The notes: generated by a model from the letters alone, not told the origin. Shown: positions 49,754-58,820, counted from the stretch's first letter. The stretch: 64,000 bases of DNA from [Actinomadura] parvosata subsp. kistnae (GCF_900323885.1 NZ_OOHJ01000015.1:744001-808000); one strand, 5' to 3'. Translations and numbers: made by a program.

Positions 49754-51463
49754 GTGATCATTCGGGTCGTGCTCGCCCTCGCCCTGTCCGCGCCTCCCGT
49801 CCTGTCCCCCGCGACCGCGCCGGGGGTCCCCTGCCCTGTCCCCATGCCCGACCACACGACCTGCGGTTTCCTGGAGGTTCCCGAGCGCAGGGACGCCCCC
49901 GAGCGCAAGATCAAGGTCGGGTACGCCGTGCACCTCTCGACGGCCCCCGGCCGCAGGCCCGACCCCGTGGTCTACATGAGCGGCGGCCCCGGGTCGGCGT
50001 CGATGCAGCTCACGGGGTTCCTGAGCCAGATGTTCCCCGACCGTGACGTGGTCACCGTGGAGCAGCGCGGCAGCAAGTACTCCCAGCCCGTGCTGGCCTG
50101 CCCGGAGACGGCGCAGGCGCTGCTCGGCCGCCTGCGTCAGCCGCCCGCCGACGTGGGCGCCGCCGCCGTCCGCTGCCGCGACCGGCTCGCCGAGCAGGGG
50201 ATCGACCTGCGCGGGTACACCACGAAGGAGATCGCGGCCGACGTCGTCGCGTTACGGGAGCGGCTCGGCTACAAGTCATGGAACCTGTTCGGCGTCAGCT
50301 ACTCCACCCGCGTGATGGCGGACGTCGCCGCGGCCGACCCCGAGGGGGTGCGGTCGGTGCTGCTCGACTCGTACCTGCCCGCCGGCGTCGCCTGGTACGA
50401 CGACGCCGCCAGGAACCTGGGCGACACGATGGCGCTACTGGGCGTGCGCGACCGGTTCGAGGAGATGCGGGCGCGGCTCAACCGGTCGCCCGCCCGGGTG
50501 CCGACGATGGACCCGCTGGCCGGCAGGGAGTTCACGGCCCGGATGAGCGGCGACGACGTGGCGGCGATCCTGGCGGAGGCGCTGCACGAGGCGGAGGTCG
50601 CCGCGGTGGCGCCGGCCATGGTGACCGCGCTGGCGCGGGGGCACGACGAGGTGCTGCGCCCGCTGGCGGACGCCGTCGGCGGGGGGCTGGTCTCGCACGA
50701 GTTCGGGCTGTACCACGCGGTGCAGTGCCAGGACGAGGTCCCGTTCAACACCTTCGCCACCGGCTCCCGGCTCTTCACCATCAACGCCGACAAGGCGGTG
50801 TGCGACGCCTGGAAACTGCCCAAGGCCGCACCGGCGAACCCGCCCGCCGTGCAGGCGCCCGTCTACGTCGCCGGCGGTCAGTACGACCCCACGACACCCC
50901 CGAGAACCGCGAAGCCCGCCGCCGAGGCGCTGCCGAACGCCCGCTTCCAGGAGTTCCCCCGCCAGTCCCACGCCCTCTTCCTGTCGAGCCCCTGCGCCCG
51001 CCGGCAGATGGCCGCGTTCGTCGCCGACCCCGCCCGCCCGTCCGGCTCCCCCTGCCAGGACCCGGACCACTCCATCAAGGCGGACGACCTGCACCCGACC
51101 GGCGCCCCGTACCAGATCTCCGGCACGCCGTGGCTGGCCGCGCCGCTCGCCCTGTTCGCGCTCGCCAGCCTGGTCCAGCTCGTCGCGGGCGCGCTCAAGG
51201 GCAGGGGCCTGGCCGCGTTCGGCGGGCTGGCCGGCGTGGCGTTCACCGGCCTCGTCGTCCAGTCCGTCCTGTCGATGATGAACGAGAACGAGACGGCGCT
51301 GGCCGTCGGCCTGCCCGCCCTGGCCGTGCCCTACTCGGCGCTGGCCGTGGCATCGGCCGTGCTCACCGGCGCCGTGCTGATCCGCCGCCGGCGGTGGCCG
51401 CAGCTCGCGGCGGCCGTCGTCAGCGCCGCTTTCCTCGTATGGTGGTTCTTCTGGGCACTGTAA
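49754..51463 (+). CDS. Exported alpha/beta hydrolase (tripeptidyl aminopeptidase-like) with membrane tail
   Basis: Serine hydrolase of 569 residues. The signal peptide is about 1-23. The hydrolase opens VVYMSGGPGSAS (oxyanion hole) and VTVEQRGSKYS; the nucleophile elbow is LFGVSYSTRV. Catalytic Asp lies in VAGGQYDPTTP and His in RQSHALFLSSPC. From about residue 450 there are four hydrophobic helices, an unusual C-terminal membrane domain for this family. It probably cleaves peptides outside the cell, tethered to the membrane. The 3' end overlaps the DUF418 gene by 25 bp. Confidence 0.85.
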   Translation: MIIRVVLALALSAPPVLSPATAPGVPCPVPMPDHTTCGFLEVPERRDAPERKIKVGYAVHLSTAPGRRPDPVVYMSGGPGSASMQLTGFLSQMFPDRDVVTVEQRGSKYSQPVLACPETAQALLGRLRQPPADVGAAAVRCRDRLAEQGIDLRGYTTKEIAADVVALRERLGYKSWNLFGVSYSTRVMADVAAADPEGVRSVLLDSYLPAGVAWYDDAARNLGDTMALLGVRDRFEEMRARLNRSPARVPTMDPLAGREFTARMSGDDVAAILAEALHEAEVAAVAPAMVTALARGHDEVLRPLADAVGGGLVSHEFGLYHAVQCQDEVPFNTFATGSRLFTINADKAVCDAWKLPKAAPANPPAVQAPVYVAGGQYDPTTPPRTAKPAAEALPNARFQEFPRQSHALFLSSPCARRQMAAFVADPARPSGSPCQDPDHSIKADDLHPTGAPYQISGTPWLAAPLALFALASLVQLVAGALKGRGLAAFGGLAGVAFTGLVVQSVLSMMNENETALAVGLPALAVPYSALAVASAVLTGAVLIRRRRWPQLAAAVVSAAFLVWWFFWAL

Positions 51464-52410
51464 GGACGGGCACCGTAAGAACACGCATCCACGAACTCGA
51501 CGCCCTGCGCGGCTTCGCGGTGGGCGGCATCATGCTGGTCAACACCTGGCAGCACGTCGAGATCAAGAAGACGCACCCGGTGGGGCTCGACTGGCTCATC
51601 GAGGGCCTGTTCCAGAGCCGGTTCTATCCGATCTTCTCGTTGCTGTTCGGCATCAGCTTCCTGCTGTTCCTGCGCGGCAACAGCCGCTGGGCGCTGCTGA
51701 GCAGGCTCTTCTGGCTGTTCTGCTTCGGGATGATCCAGCACCAGTTCTACGAGGGCGAGGTGCTGACCGACTACGCCTTCTACGGCGCGCTGGTGCTGCT
51801 GCCCGCCTCGTTCCTGCCGCCCGGCCTGCCCGTGCTGCTGCTGGGCCTGGTGGGGGTCGGGTGGGCGGTACATCCCGCCGTGGGCGGCGGGCCGTTGCTG
51901 ATCCCGGGCCTGTTCCTGGTCGGCATGGGCCTGTGGCAGCTGCGTCCGCCCCGGTCGCTGCTGCTGCCCGGGTTCGCGGCCGCCGCGCTGGCCACGCTCC
52001 TGCTGACGGCGGCCTGGACGAGCACGCACGACTGGACGGTCTACAGCGTGGCCGCCCTGGCGGGCGCGGCGGCGTACGCGCTGGGCCTGCTGCTGATCCT
52101 GCGGCCGAAGCTGTCGGCGGTGCTGGAGCCGCTGGGCAGGATGGCGCTGACGAACTACGTGTCGGGAACGGCGATCATCGCCCTGGCCCTGCCGCTGCTG
52201 GAGGCCGACCGCACCCGCTGGTCGGTCGTGGGGCTGACGGTCGTCACGCTGGTCGCGCAGGCCCTGTTCAGCAGGTGGTGGCTGTCGGCCTTCAGGTACG
52301 GGCCGCTCGAATGGATATGGCGCTGCCTGACCTGGTTTCGAGTGGTGCCCAACCGGTTAAAGTCGGGCCGTGACGAGAATCGCCCTCTGCCAGATCCCGG
52401 TCTCCCCTGA
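51439..52410 (+). CDS. DUF418 family membrane protein
   Basis: Integral membrane protein of about 323 residues. It opens HELDALRGFAVGGIMLVNTW, followed by FYPIFSLLFGISFLLFLRG, and later RMALTNYVSGTAII, all DUF418 marks; about eight helices are visible. The family is thought to be transport- or acyltransfer-related but is not characterised. ATG 51439 lies inside the preceding gene. The C-terminus extends 41 bp into the nitrilase gene, and its last residues (GRDENRPLPDPGLP) look nonconserved, as if the original stop had been lost. Confidence 0.82.
   Translation: MVVLLGTVRTGTVRTRIHELDALRGFAVGGIMLVNTWQHVEIKKTHPVGLDWLIEGLFQSRFYPIFSLLFGISFLLFLRGNSRWALLSRLFWLFCFGMIQHQFYEGEVLTDYAFYGALVLLPASFLPPGLPVLLLGLVGVGWAVHPAVGGGPLLIPGLFLVGMGLWQLRPPRSLLLPGFAAAALATLLLTAAWTSTHDWTVYSVAALAGAAAYALGLLLILRPKLSAVLEPLGRMALTNYVSGTAIIALALPLLEADRTRWSVVGLTVVTLVAQALFSRWWLSAFRYGPLEWIWRCLTWFRVVPNRLKSGRDENRPLPDPGLP
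52358..52363 (+). promoter_or_regulatory. -10 hexamer of the nitrilase-family gene
   Basis: TAAAGT ends 6 bases before GTG 52370, within the DUF418 coding region. Confidence 0.5.
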
Positions 52411-53146
52411 CCCCGCCGCCAATCTGAAGAGGGTCAGGGAGGCGCTCGCGTCCGCCGAGGGCGCCGACCTGGCGATCTTCCCCGAGGCCACGCTCACCCG
52501 CTACGGCCGGCGCATCACCACGCTGGCCGAGCCGCTCGACGGGCCGTTCGTGTCCGGGCTGGCCGACGCGGCCCGCGAGCACGGGCTGGCGGTGATCGCG
52601 GGCGTGTTCGAGCCCGGCGACGACCGGGTGCACAACACCGCCGTCGCGATCGACGCCCGGGGCGAGCTGAAGGCGGCCTACCGGAAGATCCACCTGTTCG
52701 ACTCGTTCGGCGCGAAGGAGTCCGACCTCGTCGCGCCGGGCGCCGAGCCCGCCGTGGTGGAGCTGGCCGGCCTCAGGGTGGGCCTGATCACCTGCTACGA
52801 CGTGCGCTTCCCCGAGCTGGCCAGGGCGCTGGTCGACAAGGGCGCCGAGCTGTTCGCGGTGATCGCCGCGTGGGGGTCGGGCCCCCTCAAGGAGGACCAC
52901 TGGGTCACCCTGGTCAGGGCGCGGGCGCTGGAGAACACCATGTGGACCGCCGCCGTCGGCCAGGCGCCCAACCCGGCGGAGTCGTCCGACGGGTTCGGGG
53001 TGGGCCGCAGCATGCTGGTCGACCCGCTCGGCGTCGTCCGCTCCGACCTGGGCACCGGCCCCGGCGTGCGGGTCGTCGAGGTCGACCGGGAGTGGACGGC
53101 CACCGCCAGGGCGATGCTGCCCTGCCTCGAACACCGCGTGCTGTGA
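52370..53146 (+). CDS. Carbon-nitrogen hydrolase (nitrilase superfamily)
   Basis: Amidase-type enzyme of 258 residues with the full Glu-Lys-Cys triad: FPEATLTRYG (Glu), YRKIHLFDSFG (Lys) and LITCYDVRFPELA (Cys). The size and YRKIHLFD motif fit the Nit2/omega-amidase or deaminated-glutathione amidase branch, but the physiological substrate cannot be fixed. GTG 52370 stands 6 bases after TAAAGT and lacks a ribosome binding site, so it is probably leaderless. Confidence 0.92.
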   Translation: MTRIALCQIPVSPDPAANLKRVREALASAEGADLAIFPEATLTRYGRRITTLAEPLDGPFVSGLADAAREHGLAVIAGVFEPGDDRVHNTAVAIDARGELKAAYRKIHLFDSFGAKESDLVAPGAEPAVVELAGLRVGLITCYDVRFPELARALVDKGAELFAVIAAWGSGPLKEDHWVTLVRARALENTMWTAAVGQAPNPAESSDGFGVGRSMLVDPLGVVRSDLGTGPGVRVVEVDREWTATARAMLPCLEHRVL

Positions 53147-53180
53147 CCCCCGCGCGGTCCACGCCGGGGTCAAGCGATCG

Positions 53181-53186
53181 TAAAGT
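53181..53186 (+). promoter_or_regulatory. -10 hexamer of the hypothetical gene pair
   Basis: TAAAGT ends 6 bases before GTG 53193, the same arrangement as at 52358. Confidence 0.5.
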
Positions 53187-53192
53187 AGGACT

Positions 53193-53639
53193 GTGAGCGG
53201 AACGCAGATGCAGAAGGTGGTCCCGCCGCGTCTGCTCGTGCCATACCTGTCGGGCAAGCGCACGGTCATCTCGGGCTACGTCTACCGAGTGCAGGATTGC
53301 GTCAGGCTGACCACCCCTGAGGCCCTCTACTACGGGCTCGACCTGTCCTTCGACGGCTCCGAGCTGTTCGCCGAGGTGCCCGAGCTCTATGTCATGCGCT
53401 GGTTCGCCCGCGACGTCGACACCTACGCGGTGCCGTACGGGCCGCACATGGGCGGCGACTGGAGCGACGCGCCGCCGTTCGCCGGAAACGGGTTCACCAC
53501 CTCCTCCGAGCACGTGGTGCCGCAGTTCCACACCGTCCCGATGCCGATCCCGGCGGGGGCGGAGATCGTGCACCTCACGGGCGAGGGCGAGCGGCCCTTC
53601 GCCGCGTACGACGGGCTGACCTGGCGGCCCGCCGCATGA
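53193..53639 (+). CDS. Hypothetical protein
   Basis: Function unknown, 148 residues. No membrane segment or catalytic motif. Conserved-looking stretches are PPRLLVPYLSGKRTVISGYV, TPEALYYGLDLSFDG and VVPQFHTVPMPIPAGAEIV, suggesting a beta-rich domain. It is leaderless by position. The stop overlaps the start of the next gene (ATGA), so both products probably act together. Confidence 0.7.
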   Translation: MSGTQMQKVVPPRLLVPYLSGKRTVISGYVYRVQDCVRLTTPEALYYGLDLSFDGSELFAEVPELYVMRWFARDVDTYAVPYGPHMGGDWSDAPPFAGNGFTTSSEHVVPQFHTVPMPIPAGAEIVHLTGEGERPFAAYDGLTWRPAA

Positions 53640-54031
53640 GCGACGACATCGCACCGGTCGCCTCCGGCTTCGTGGCCCGCTACGGCGAGCGCACGCTCCC
53701 CGCCGCGCTCGGCCCCGACAACGACCAGGTGGTGCTGTTCAGCGAGACGGAGCTGGAGGGCTTCGAGGCCGTCTCCGGCTACTGGCGGCGCGTGGTGCCC
53801 AGGTCGCAGGTCGAGTGGCTGGTGCTCATCCGCACCGTGGGCGCGTTCGGCGGCGAGCCGTGCATCGTCCTCGACGAGGACGACGACGGCCTGCACATCG
53901 CCTACACCGGGCACAGCGGCATGAAGGCCGAGGCGCTGGGCTACTGGATGGTCGACCACGGCGCCTACGAGGTCGTGGTGCCGCGCGAGGAGGTCTTCTC
54001 CATCCGCGTCGAAAGGATCCCGGTCCCCTAA
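53636..54031 (+). CDS. Hypothetical protein
   Basis: Function unknown, 131 residues. It contains PDNDQVVLFSETELEGFEAV, SGYWRRVVPRSQVEWLV and CIVLDEDDDGLHIAYTG; beta-rich, cytoplasmic. Translationally coupled to the preceding gene. No informative family recognised. Confidence 0.7.
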   Translation: MSDDIAPVASGFVARYGERTLPAALGPDNDQVVLFSETELEGFEAVSGYWRRVVPRSQVEWLVLIRTVGAFGGEPCIVLDEDDDGLHIAYTGHSGMKAEALGYWMVDHGAYEVVVPREEVFSIRVERIPVP

Positions 54032-54066
54032 GTCAACGATCGGCGCGTCCGCGTGTCTTTAGGGAT

Positions 54067-54564
54067 GTGACCGAAACAGCGACCATGGCGCAGCCGTCGT
54101 TCGCCGAGCTGTTCGCGGCCCAGTACCACTCCCTGGTACGCCTGGCCGGGCTGCTCGGCGCGGACGATCCTGAGGACATCGCCCAGGAGGCGTTCGCCCG
54201 GCTGCACTCGCGGCGGTTGCGCGACGACGGGGCCGCGATGGCCTACCTCCGCGCGACCGTCTGCAACCTGACCCGTAACCGCCTGCGGCATTTGCGCCTC
54301 GTCCGGCTGCGCCGCCCCGACCCTCCCGAGCCCGTCCGCAGCAGCGAGCACACCGTGCTCGTCTCCGAGGAGCACCGCGAGCTGCTCGCGGCCGTGGACC
54401 GGCTGCCGCGCCGCCAGCGCGAGGCGCTCGTCCTGCGGTACTGGCTGGACCTGTCGGAGCGCGAGATCGCCGACGCCATGGGCGTCTCGCCCGGATCGGT
54501 GAAGACCCACGCCAGCAGGGGCCTGGCGGCCCTGGGCCGGGCGCTGAAGGAGGAGGAGCGGTGA
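54067..54564 (+). CDS. ECF RNA polymerase sigma factor (SigE-like family)
   Basis: Sigma factor of about 165 residues. Region 2: FAELFAAQYHSLVRLAGLLG, DDPEDIAQEAFARLH and AYLRATVCNLTRNRLRH. Region 4: LPRRQREALVLRYWLDLSER, EIADAMGVSPGSVKTHASRG. GTG 54067 is used; ATG 54085 is the in-frame alternative. Its stop overlaps the start of a membrane-anchored protein gene (GTGA), so that protein is the likely anti-sigma or sensor partner. Confidence 0.9.
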   Translation: MTETATMAQPSFAELFAAQYHSLVRLAGLLGADDPEDIAQEAFARLHSRRLRDDGAAMAYLRATVCNLTRNRLRHLRLVRLRRPDPPEPVRSSEHTVLVSEEHRELLAAVDRLPRRQREALVLRYWLDLSEREIADAMGVSPGSVKTHASRGLAALGRALKEEER

Positions 54565-56495
54565 ACCACCTGGAAGAGCGCCTGCGGGCGGCGTTCGACG
54601 CCCGTGCCCAGACCTACGACACCAGCCCCGACGCGTGGCTGCGGGTGCGCGAGCGCCGGCCGCGCCGCCACCGCGCGCTGCGGCTGGCGGCGGCCGCGCT
54701 GCCGGTGGCGCTGCTGGCCGTGTTCGTTCCCGTCCTGCTCAACGGGGGCCTGGGCAGGAACACCGCGGCCGACGCCGACGCCCTCTACCAGCGGCTGATG
54801 CAGGACAGGACCCCGGCCGGGGAGCAGCTCACCGTGGACAACCCGTCGGAGGGCAAGCCGCTGCGGCTCTGGTTCGCCAGGGCGAAGCAGGGGCATCCGG
54901 AGCTGTGCTACGTGCTGGAGCGGGCCGCCGCGGAGCCGTACGGGAGCTGCTCCGCCGTCACGGAGGAGGCCGACGCGGAGGCGTGGTTCGCCGGCAGCAC
55001 GCTGCGCGACGGGGCGCGGGACGCGCTGGACTGGGGCGTGGCGCTCCAGGACGTCGGCGGGATCACCGGGGTGGCCGAGGACGGGCGGCGGGTGCCCGGC
55101 ACGGTGCTGCGGCCGGCGGGGGCGCCGTACGCGATCTGGACCGTGACCTACCCCGCCCGGCAGGCCATGTCGGGGATCGAGGTCTCGGACGGCGCCGGCC
55201 GCGCGATCGGGACGACCTCCCGCGCGCTGATGGAGGGCCAGGAGCCGGGCGAGCTCCTGGGCGCGCCCCTCGACCTGCCCGCCGGGGTCACCGTGGACGC
55301 GTGGCGGACGCCGCAGGAGACCACGATCAGGTGGACGCGGCACGGCACCCACCTGTTCTCCTCGACCCCCAGGCTCGACCAGCCGGTGTTCGCGACGCAG
55401 AGCGAGAACCTGATCACGGGCCTGGCCCGCGGGAACGTCGCCAGGGTCGCGTTCGTCTTCGCCGGCGGGACGACGGCCGAGGCCGAGACCCGGCCGGACC
55501 CGTGGGGCCTGGGCGTCACGCTGTTCGCCGTGGACGACCCGACGCGGGATCCGGCCGACCGCTTCGCCACCGTCGCCTACGACGCGTCGGGCGCGCAGCT
55601 CTGGCGCGGGGAGCCCGAGAGCACCGACCCGCTGAACAACTTCCCGCCGGTCGGCGAGGTGATGACCATCCCGGGCGCCGGGGACGCGGACAACCCGGTG
55701 CACGCCTGGTTCGCCAACATCCCCATGAAGGGCGGCCGCAAGGACATGGTCACGCTGTGCAAGTCGGGCGGACTGTCCGCCTGGGGCGGGACGGGTCCGA
55801 GCTGCTCAGGCGGCGCCCTGACGAACCCGTTCACCGCCCACAAGCTGACCACCTACCTGCCGGAGCCGGGCACGGTCACCTACCTCGGGGTGGCGAACGA
55901 GAAGTGGGAGTCGGTGACGGCGGTGCTCTCCGACGGGCGCCGCGTCCCCGCCGCGTTCCTGCGCGGCGCCGGCACCCCGGCGGCGATCTGGCACGTCACG
56001 ATCCCGAACGGCGACGTGGTCGTCTCCGGCTTCACCATGAAGCCGAAGGACGGGCCGCTGGAGCGGCACCCGGAGCCGGACCGGACCTGCGGGCGCCGGG
56101 CCGTGAGCGCCGACGCGGGCCCCCAGCCGCTCGCGGCGGGCCTGAGCGCCGTCGTGGCCGAGCCGGCCTGCGTGGCCTTCTTCGAGGGCGGCCAGGTGGA
56201 CACCTCGCTGCCCGGCCCCCTGCCCGGCGAGAAGCTGAGCGACCTGCTCGACGCCCGTCAGCCGGTGCAGTGGCGGCGCGGCACGGCCACCTGGTACGGC
56301 TACGCCCTGCCCGGCACGGCCCGCGTCGAGCTCGTCACCTCCAACGGCCGCACCAGCACCGTCGAGGCCGTGCCCGACCGGTTCGGCCAGGGCGTGACGC
56401 TGTTCGGCGGGCCGGTCCCCGAGGGCGGCGAGTTCAACGCCGGCACGGTGATCAGGGGGTTCGACGCCGACGGCAAGCAGCTGTGGCGTAACTAG
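54561..56495 (+). CDS. Membrane-anchored partner of the ECF sigma factor with repeated ectodomain
   Basis: Function unknown, 644 residues. Residues 1-38 are cytoplasmic (LEERLRAAFDARAQTYDTSP is also seen in other sigma-linked proteins). One TM helix lies at about 39-60, then a large extracytoplasmic part. The ectodomain has internal repeats: FGxGVTLF...DAxGxQLWR modules at the end (DPWGLGVTLFAVDDP and DRFGQGVTLFGGPVP), and RRVPGTVLRPAGAPYAIW against RRVPAAFLRGAGTPAAIW. There is no ZAS zinc motif, so if it is an anti-sigma factor it is atypical. It overlaps the sigma gene by 4 bp. Confidence 0.75.
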   Translation: MNHLEERLRAAFDARAQTYDTSPDAWLRVRERRPRRHRALRLAAAALPVALLAVFVPVLLNGGLGRNTAADADALYQRLMQDRTPAGEQLTVDNPSEGKPLRLWFARAKQGHPELCYVLERAAAEPYGSCSAVTEEADAEAWFAGSTLRDGARDALDWGVALQDVGGITGVAEDGRRVPGTVLRPAGAPYAIWTVTYPARQAMSGIEVSDGAGRAIGTTSRALMEGQEPGELLGAPLDLPAGVTVDAWRTPQETTIRWTRHGTHLFSSTPRLDQPVFATQSENLITGLARGNVARVAFVFAGGTTAEAETRPDPWGLGVTLFAVDDPTRDPADRFATVAYDASGAQLWRGEPESTDPLNNFPPVGEVMTIPGAGDADNPVHAWFANIPMKGGRKDMVTLCKSGGLSAWGGTGPSCSGGALTNPFTAHKLTTYLPEPGTVTYLGVANEKWESVTAVLSDGRRVPAAFLRGAGTPAAIWHVTIPNGDVVVSGFTMKPKDGPLERHPEPDRTCGRRAVSADAGPQPLAAGLSAVVAEPACVAFFEGGQVDTSLPGPLPGEKLSDLLDARQPVQWRRGTATWYGYALPGTARVELVTSNGRTSTVEAVPDRFGQGVTLFGGPVPEGGEFNAGTVIRGFDADGKQLWRN

Positions 56496-57976
56496 CCGAG
56501 GTTGCGGTACCGGGCCTGGCGGGCCGCGAAGCGGTCGGCCGGGCCCACCCGCAGCAGCTGCGCGATCTCGTGCTCCAGCGCCCGCCCCACCCGCTCGCAG
56601 AACTGCCGGGGCTCGTAGGCGGCGTCGGGCAGCTCGGGGATCACCCGGTCGACGATGCCGTCGCGGCGCAGGTCGGTGGCGCGGATGTGCTGCGCCTGGG
56701 CGATCTCGGGGGCGAAGTCGACCGAGCGGTAGAGGATGGCGGAGGCGCCCTCGGGCGGCAGCGGCGCCAGCCAGGCGTGCTGCGCGCACAGCACCCGGTC
56801 GGCGGGCAGCAGCGCCAGCGCCGCGCCGCCCGCGCCCTCGCCGAGCAGCAGGCAGACGGTCGGCGCTTCGAGCATGACCAGCTCGGCCAGGCAGCGGGAG
56901 ATCTCGGCGGCCAGCCCGCCCTCCTCGGCCGCCTTCGACAGCTCGGAGCCCGCCGAGTCGATCACGGTGACCAGGGGCAGGCCCAGCTCGGCGGCCAGCC
57001 GCATGCCGCGCCTGGCCACCCGCAGCCCGGCCGGGCCGAGCGGCGAGCCGGCGCGCTGCAGCCGCCGGTCCTGGCCGAGCACCACGGCCGGCGCGGTGCC
57101 GAACCTGGCCAGCGCCAGCAGCAGCCCCGGCTCGTTCTTGCCCTCCCCGGTGCCGCTGAGCCGCGTCACGTCGGTGGCGGCGAGCTTGAGCAGCGTACGC
57201 AGGCCGGGCCGGTCGTCGCGGCGGGACCGGGTGATCGCCTCCCACGCCTCCACCGGCCGCAGGTCCTCCTCCGGCGGCTGCCCGGCCTCGATCGCGTCGC
57301 GGTCGGCGGCGAGCACGGCCAGCGCCCTGACGGCCGCCTCCCGCGCCTCCTCGGCCGAGACGACCGCATCGAGCAGCCCCTTGGCGTGCAGGTTCTCCGA
57401 CACCTGCACGCCCTCCGGGAACGGGTAACCGTGCAGCGACTCGAACACGCGCGGCCCGAGGAACCCGATCAGCGCCCCCGGCTCCGCCACCGTGACGTGC
57501 CCGAGCGACCCCCACGACGCGAACACCCCGCCCGTCGTCGGATGCCGCAGGTAGACGAGATACGGCAGGCCCACCGCCCGGTACGCCTGGATCGCCGCGG
57601 TGATCTTCACCATCTGGACGAACCCGAGCGCGCCTTCCTGCATGCGCGTGCCGCCCGAGGCGGGCAGGGCCAGCAGCGGCAGCCGCTCGCGGGCCGCCCG
57701 CTCGGCCGCGCTCACGAACCGCTCGGCCGCCACCACCCCGATCGAGCCCGCCATGAACGAGAACTCGCACGCCACGACGGCCACCCTGCGCCCGTCGAGC
57801 AACCCCTCACCGGTGATCACGGCCTCGTCGTAGCCGGACTTGACGCGGGCCGCGGCCAGCTCGTCGGCGTAGGAGGAGCCGGGCTCCGCCGGATCGGCGG
57901 GCGGCGCGTCCCACGACTTCCACGACCCCCGGTCGAGGATCGTTTCGATCAGTGTGCGCGCGTCCGGACGGCTCAC
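56492..57976 (-). CDS. Acyl-CoA/acetyl-CoA carboxyltransferase, fused beta-alpha
   Basis: Carboxyltransferase of 494 residues. The N-terminal half is AccD-like (GEGLLDGRRVAVVACEFSFM and SGGTRMQEGALGFVQM). The C-terminal half is AccA-like (AAELGLPLVTVIDSAGSELS and LLLGEGAGGAALALLPADRV). The AccD zinc ribbon is absent. It transfers carboxylate from biotin to an acyl-CoA, giving malonyl-CoA or a branched homologue. A biotin carboxylase/BCCP gene is not in this window, so it must be supplied elsewhere. It converges on the sigma-partner gene with a 4-bp overlap. Confidence 0.9.
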   Translation of the reverse strand: MSRPDARTLIETILDRGSWKSWDAPPADPAEPGSSYADELAAARVKSGYDEAVITGEGLLDGRRVAVVACEFSFMAGSIGVVAAERFVSAAERAARERLPLLALPASGGTRMQEGALGFVQMVKITAAIQAYRAVGLPYLVYLRHPTTGGVFASWGSLGHVTVAEPGALIGFLGPRVFESLHGYPFPEGVQVSENLHAKGLLDAVVSAEEAREAAVRALAVLAADRDAIEAGQPPEEDLRPVEAWEAITRSRRDDRPGLRTLLKLAATDVTRLSGTGEGKNEPGLLLALARFGTAPAVVLGQDRRLQRAGSPLGPAGLRVARRGMRLAAELGLPLVTVIDSAGSELSKAAEEGGLAAEISRCLAELVMLEAPTVCLLLGEGAGGAALALLPADRVLCAQHAWLAPLPPEGASAILYRSVDFAPEIAQAQHIRATDLRRDGIVDRVIPELPDAAYEPRQFCERVGRALEHEIAQLLRVGPADRFAARQARYRNLG

Positions 57977-57997
57977 TATCGCTCCCTAGATGTCAGC

Positions 57998-58013
57998 CAA
58001 CGATGCAATGTTG
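57998..58013. promoter_or_regulatory. Dyad upstream of the carboxyltransferase gene
   Basis: CAACGATGCAATGTTG has symmetric outer arms (CAAC/GTTG) and a symmetric TGCA centre, 22 bp before the start at 57976. A possible GntR/TetR-type operator. The rest of 57977-58172 holds nothing I can name. Confidence 0.35.
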
Positions 58014-58172
58014 ACGCATGAGCGCCCCGGCTGGTGCCATCCGCCGGCGATCATCGTTCGCGCTCTTCCGGCCGGGCGAGCACGGCGTCGTCACCGAGGG
58101 GTCCGGGCAAGATCCGACCTCCTCGCGTTCGTGGTGAAAGAACATTCTCTCAGGAGCCCGCCCCCCGTCACC

Positions 58173-58178
58173 TACCCT
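58173..58178 (+). promoter_or_regulatory. -10 hexamer of the kinase gene
   Basis: TACCCT ends 7 bases before GTG 58186. Confidence 0.4.
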
Positions 58179-58185
58179 GGGTCCA

Positions 58186-58716
58186 GTGAAAGACCTGGCC
58201 TCCCGCATTTCCCGCCTGCGCCCCTCGTGCGGCCCCGTCCGGCTGGTCGCCGTCGACGGGCCCGCCGGGTCCGGCAAGACGACGCTCGCCGGGCGGCTCG
58301 CGGCCGAGCTCGGCTGCCAGGTCATCCACAGCGACGACTTCCCCGTCCCCTGGGAGGAGGGGCCCGGCGGCTGGTTCCACGCCCTCGAGGCGCAGGTGCT
58401 GCGGCCGCTCCAGCAGGGCCTCCCCGGCGGTTTCCGCAGGTACGACTGGGTGCGCGGGCACTACGCCGAGCAGGTGGAGGTGCCCGTCGCGCCCGTCCTC
58501 GTCATCGAGGGCGTCGGGACGGCCCGCGCCTCGGCCGCGGGCCTGCTGGCGTACACGATCTGGGTGGAGGCCGCCGAGCCGGTGCGGCTGCGGCGGGTGC
58601 TGGCGCGCGACGGCGCCGCGCTGGAGCCGCGGTGGCGCGAGTGGTTCGCGGCGGAACGGACGTGGTTCGCCGCGGACCGCACCCGCGAGCGAGCCGACCT
58701 GGTGATCACGACATGA
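58186..58716 (+). CDS. Uridine kinase-like P-loop kinase
   Basis: Small kinase of 176 residues. Walker A is VDGPAGSGKTTLAGRL, followed by VIHSDDFPVPW (Asp likely binding substrate and metal), VLVIEGVG and the LID-type VRLRRVLARDG. It resembles uridine kinase/AAA_18-type nucleoside or small-molecule kinases; the substrate is not determined. GTG 58186 is 7 bases after a -10 hexamer. Its last codons form the first unit of a 40-bp triplication. Confidence 0.87.
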   Translation: MKDLASRISRLRPSCGPVRLVAVDGPAGSGKTTLAGRLAAELGCQVIHSDDFPVPWEEGPGGWFHALEAQVLRPLQQGLPGGFRRYDWVRGHYAEQVEVPVAPVLVIEGVGTARASAAGLLAYTIWVEAAEPVRLRRVLARDGAALEPRWREWFAAERTWFAADRTRERADLVITT

Positions 58717-58820
58717 GGTGCGCGGCGCCGCTCAAGGTCTTTGGGATCAGGACGTGAGGCGGGCGGCGCCGTTCAAGGTCTTGTGATCACGACGTGAGAT
58801 GGGCGACGTCGTTGAACACG
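58704..58820. repeat. 40-bp triplication covering two convergent gene ends
   Basis: Units start at 58704, 58745 and 58785 (GATCACGAC(A/G)TGAG..., GATCAGGACGTGAGG..., GATCACGACGTGAGA...). Units 1 and 2 share GCGGCGCCG(C/T)TCAAGGTCTT. Unit 1 contains the kinase stop codon and unit 3 the stop codon of the convergent phosphatase. Confidence 0.7.
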
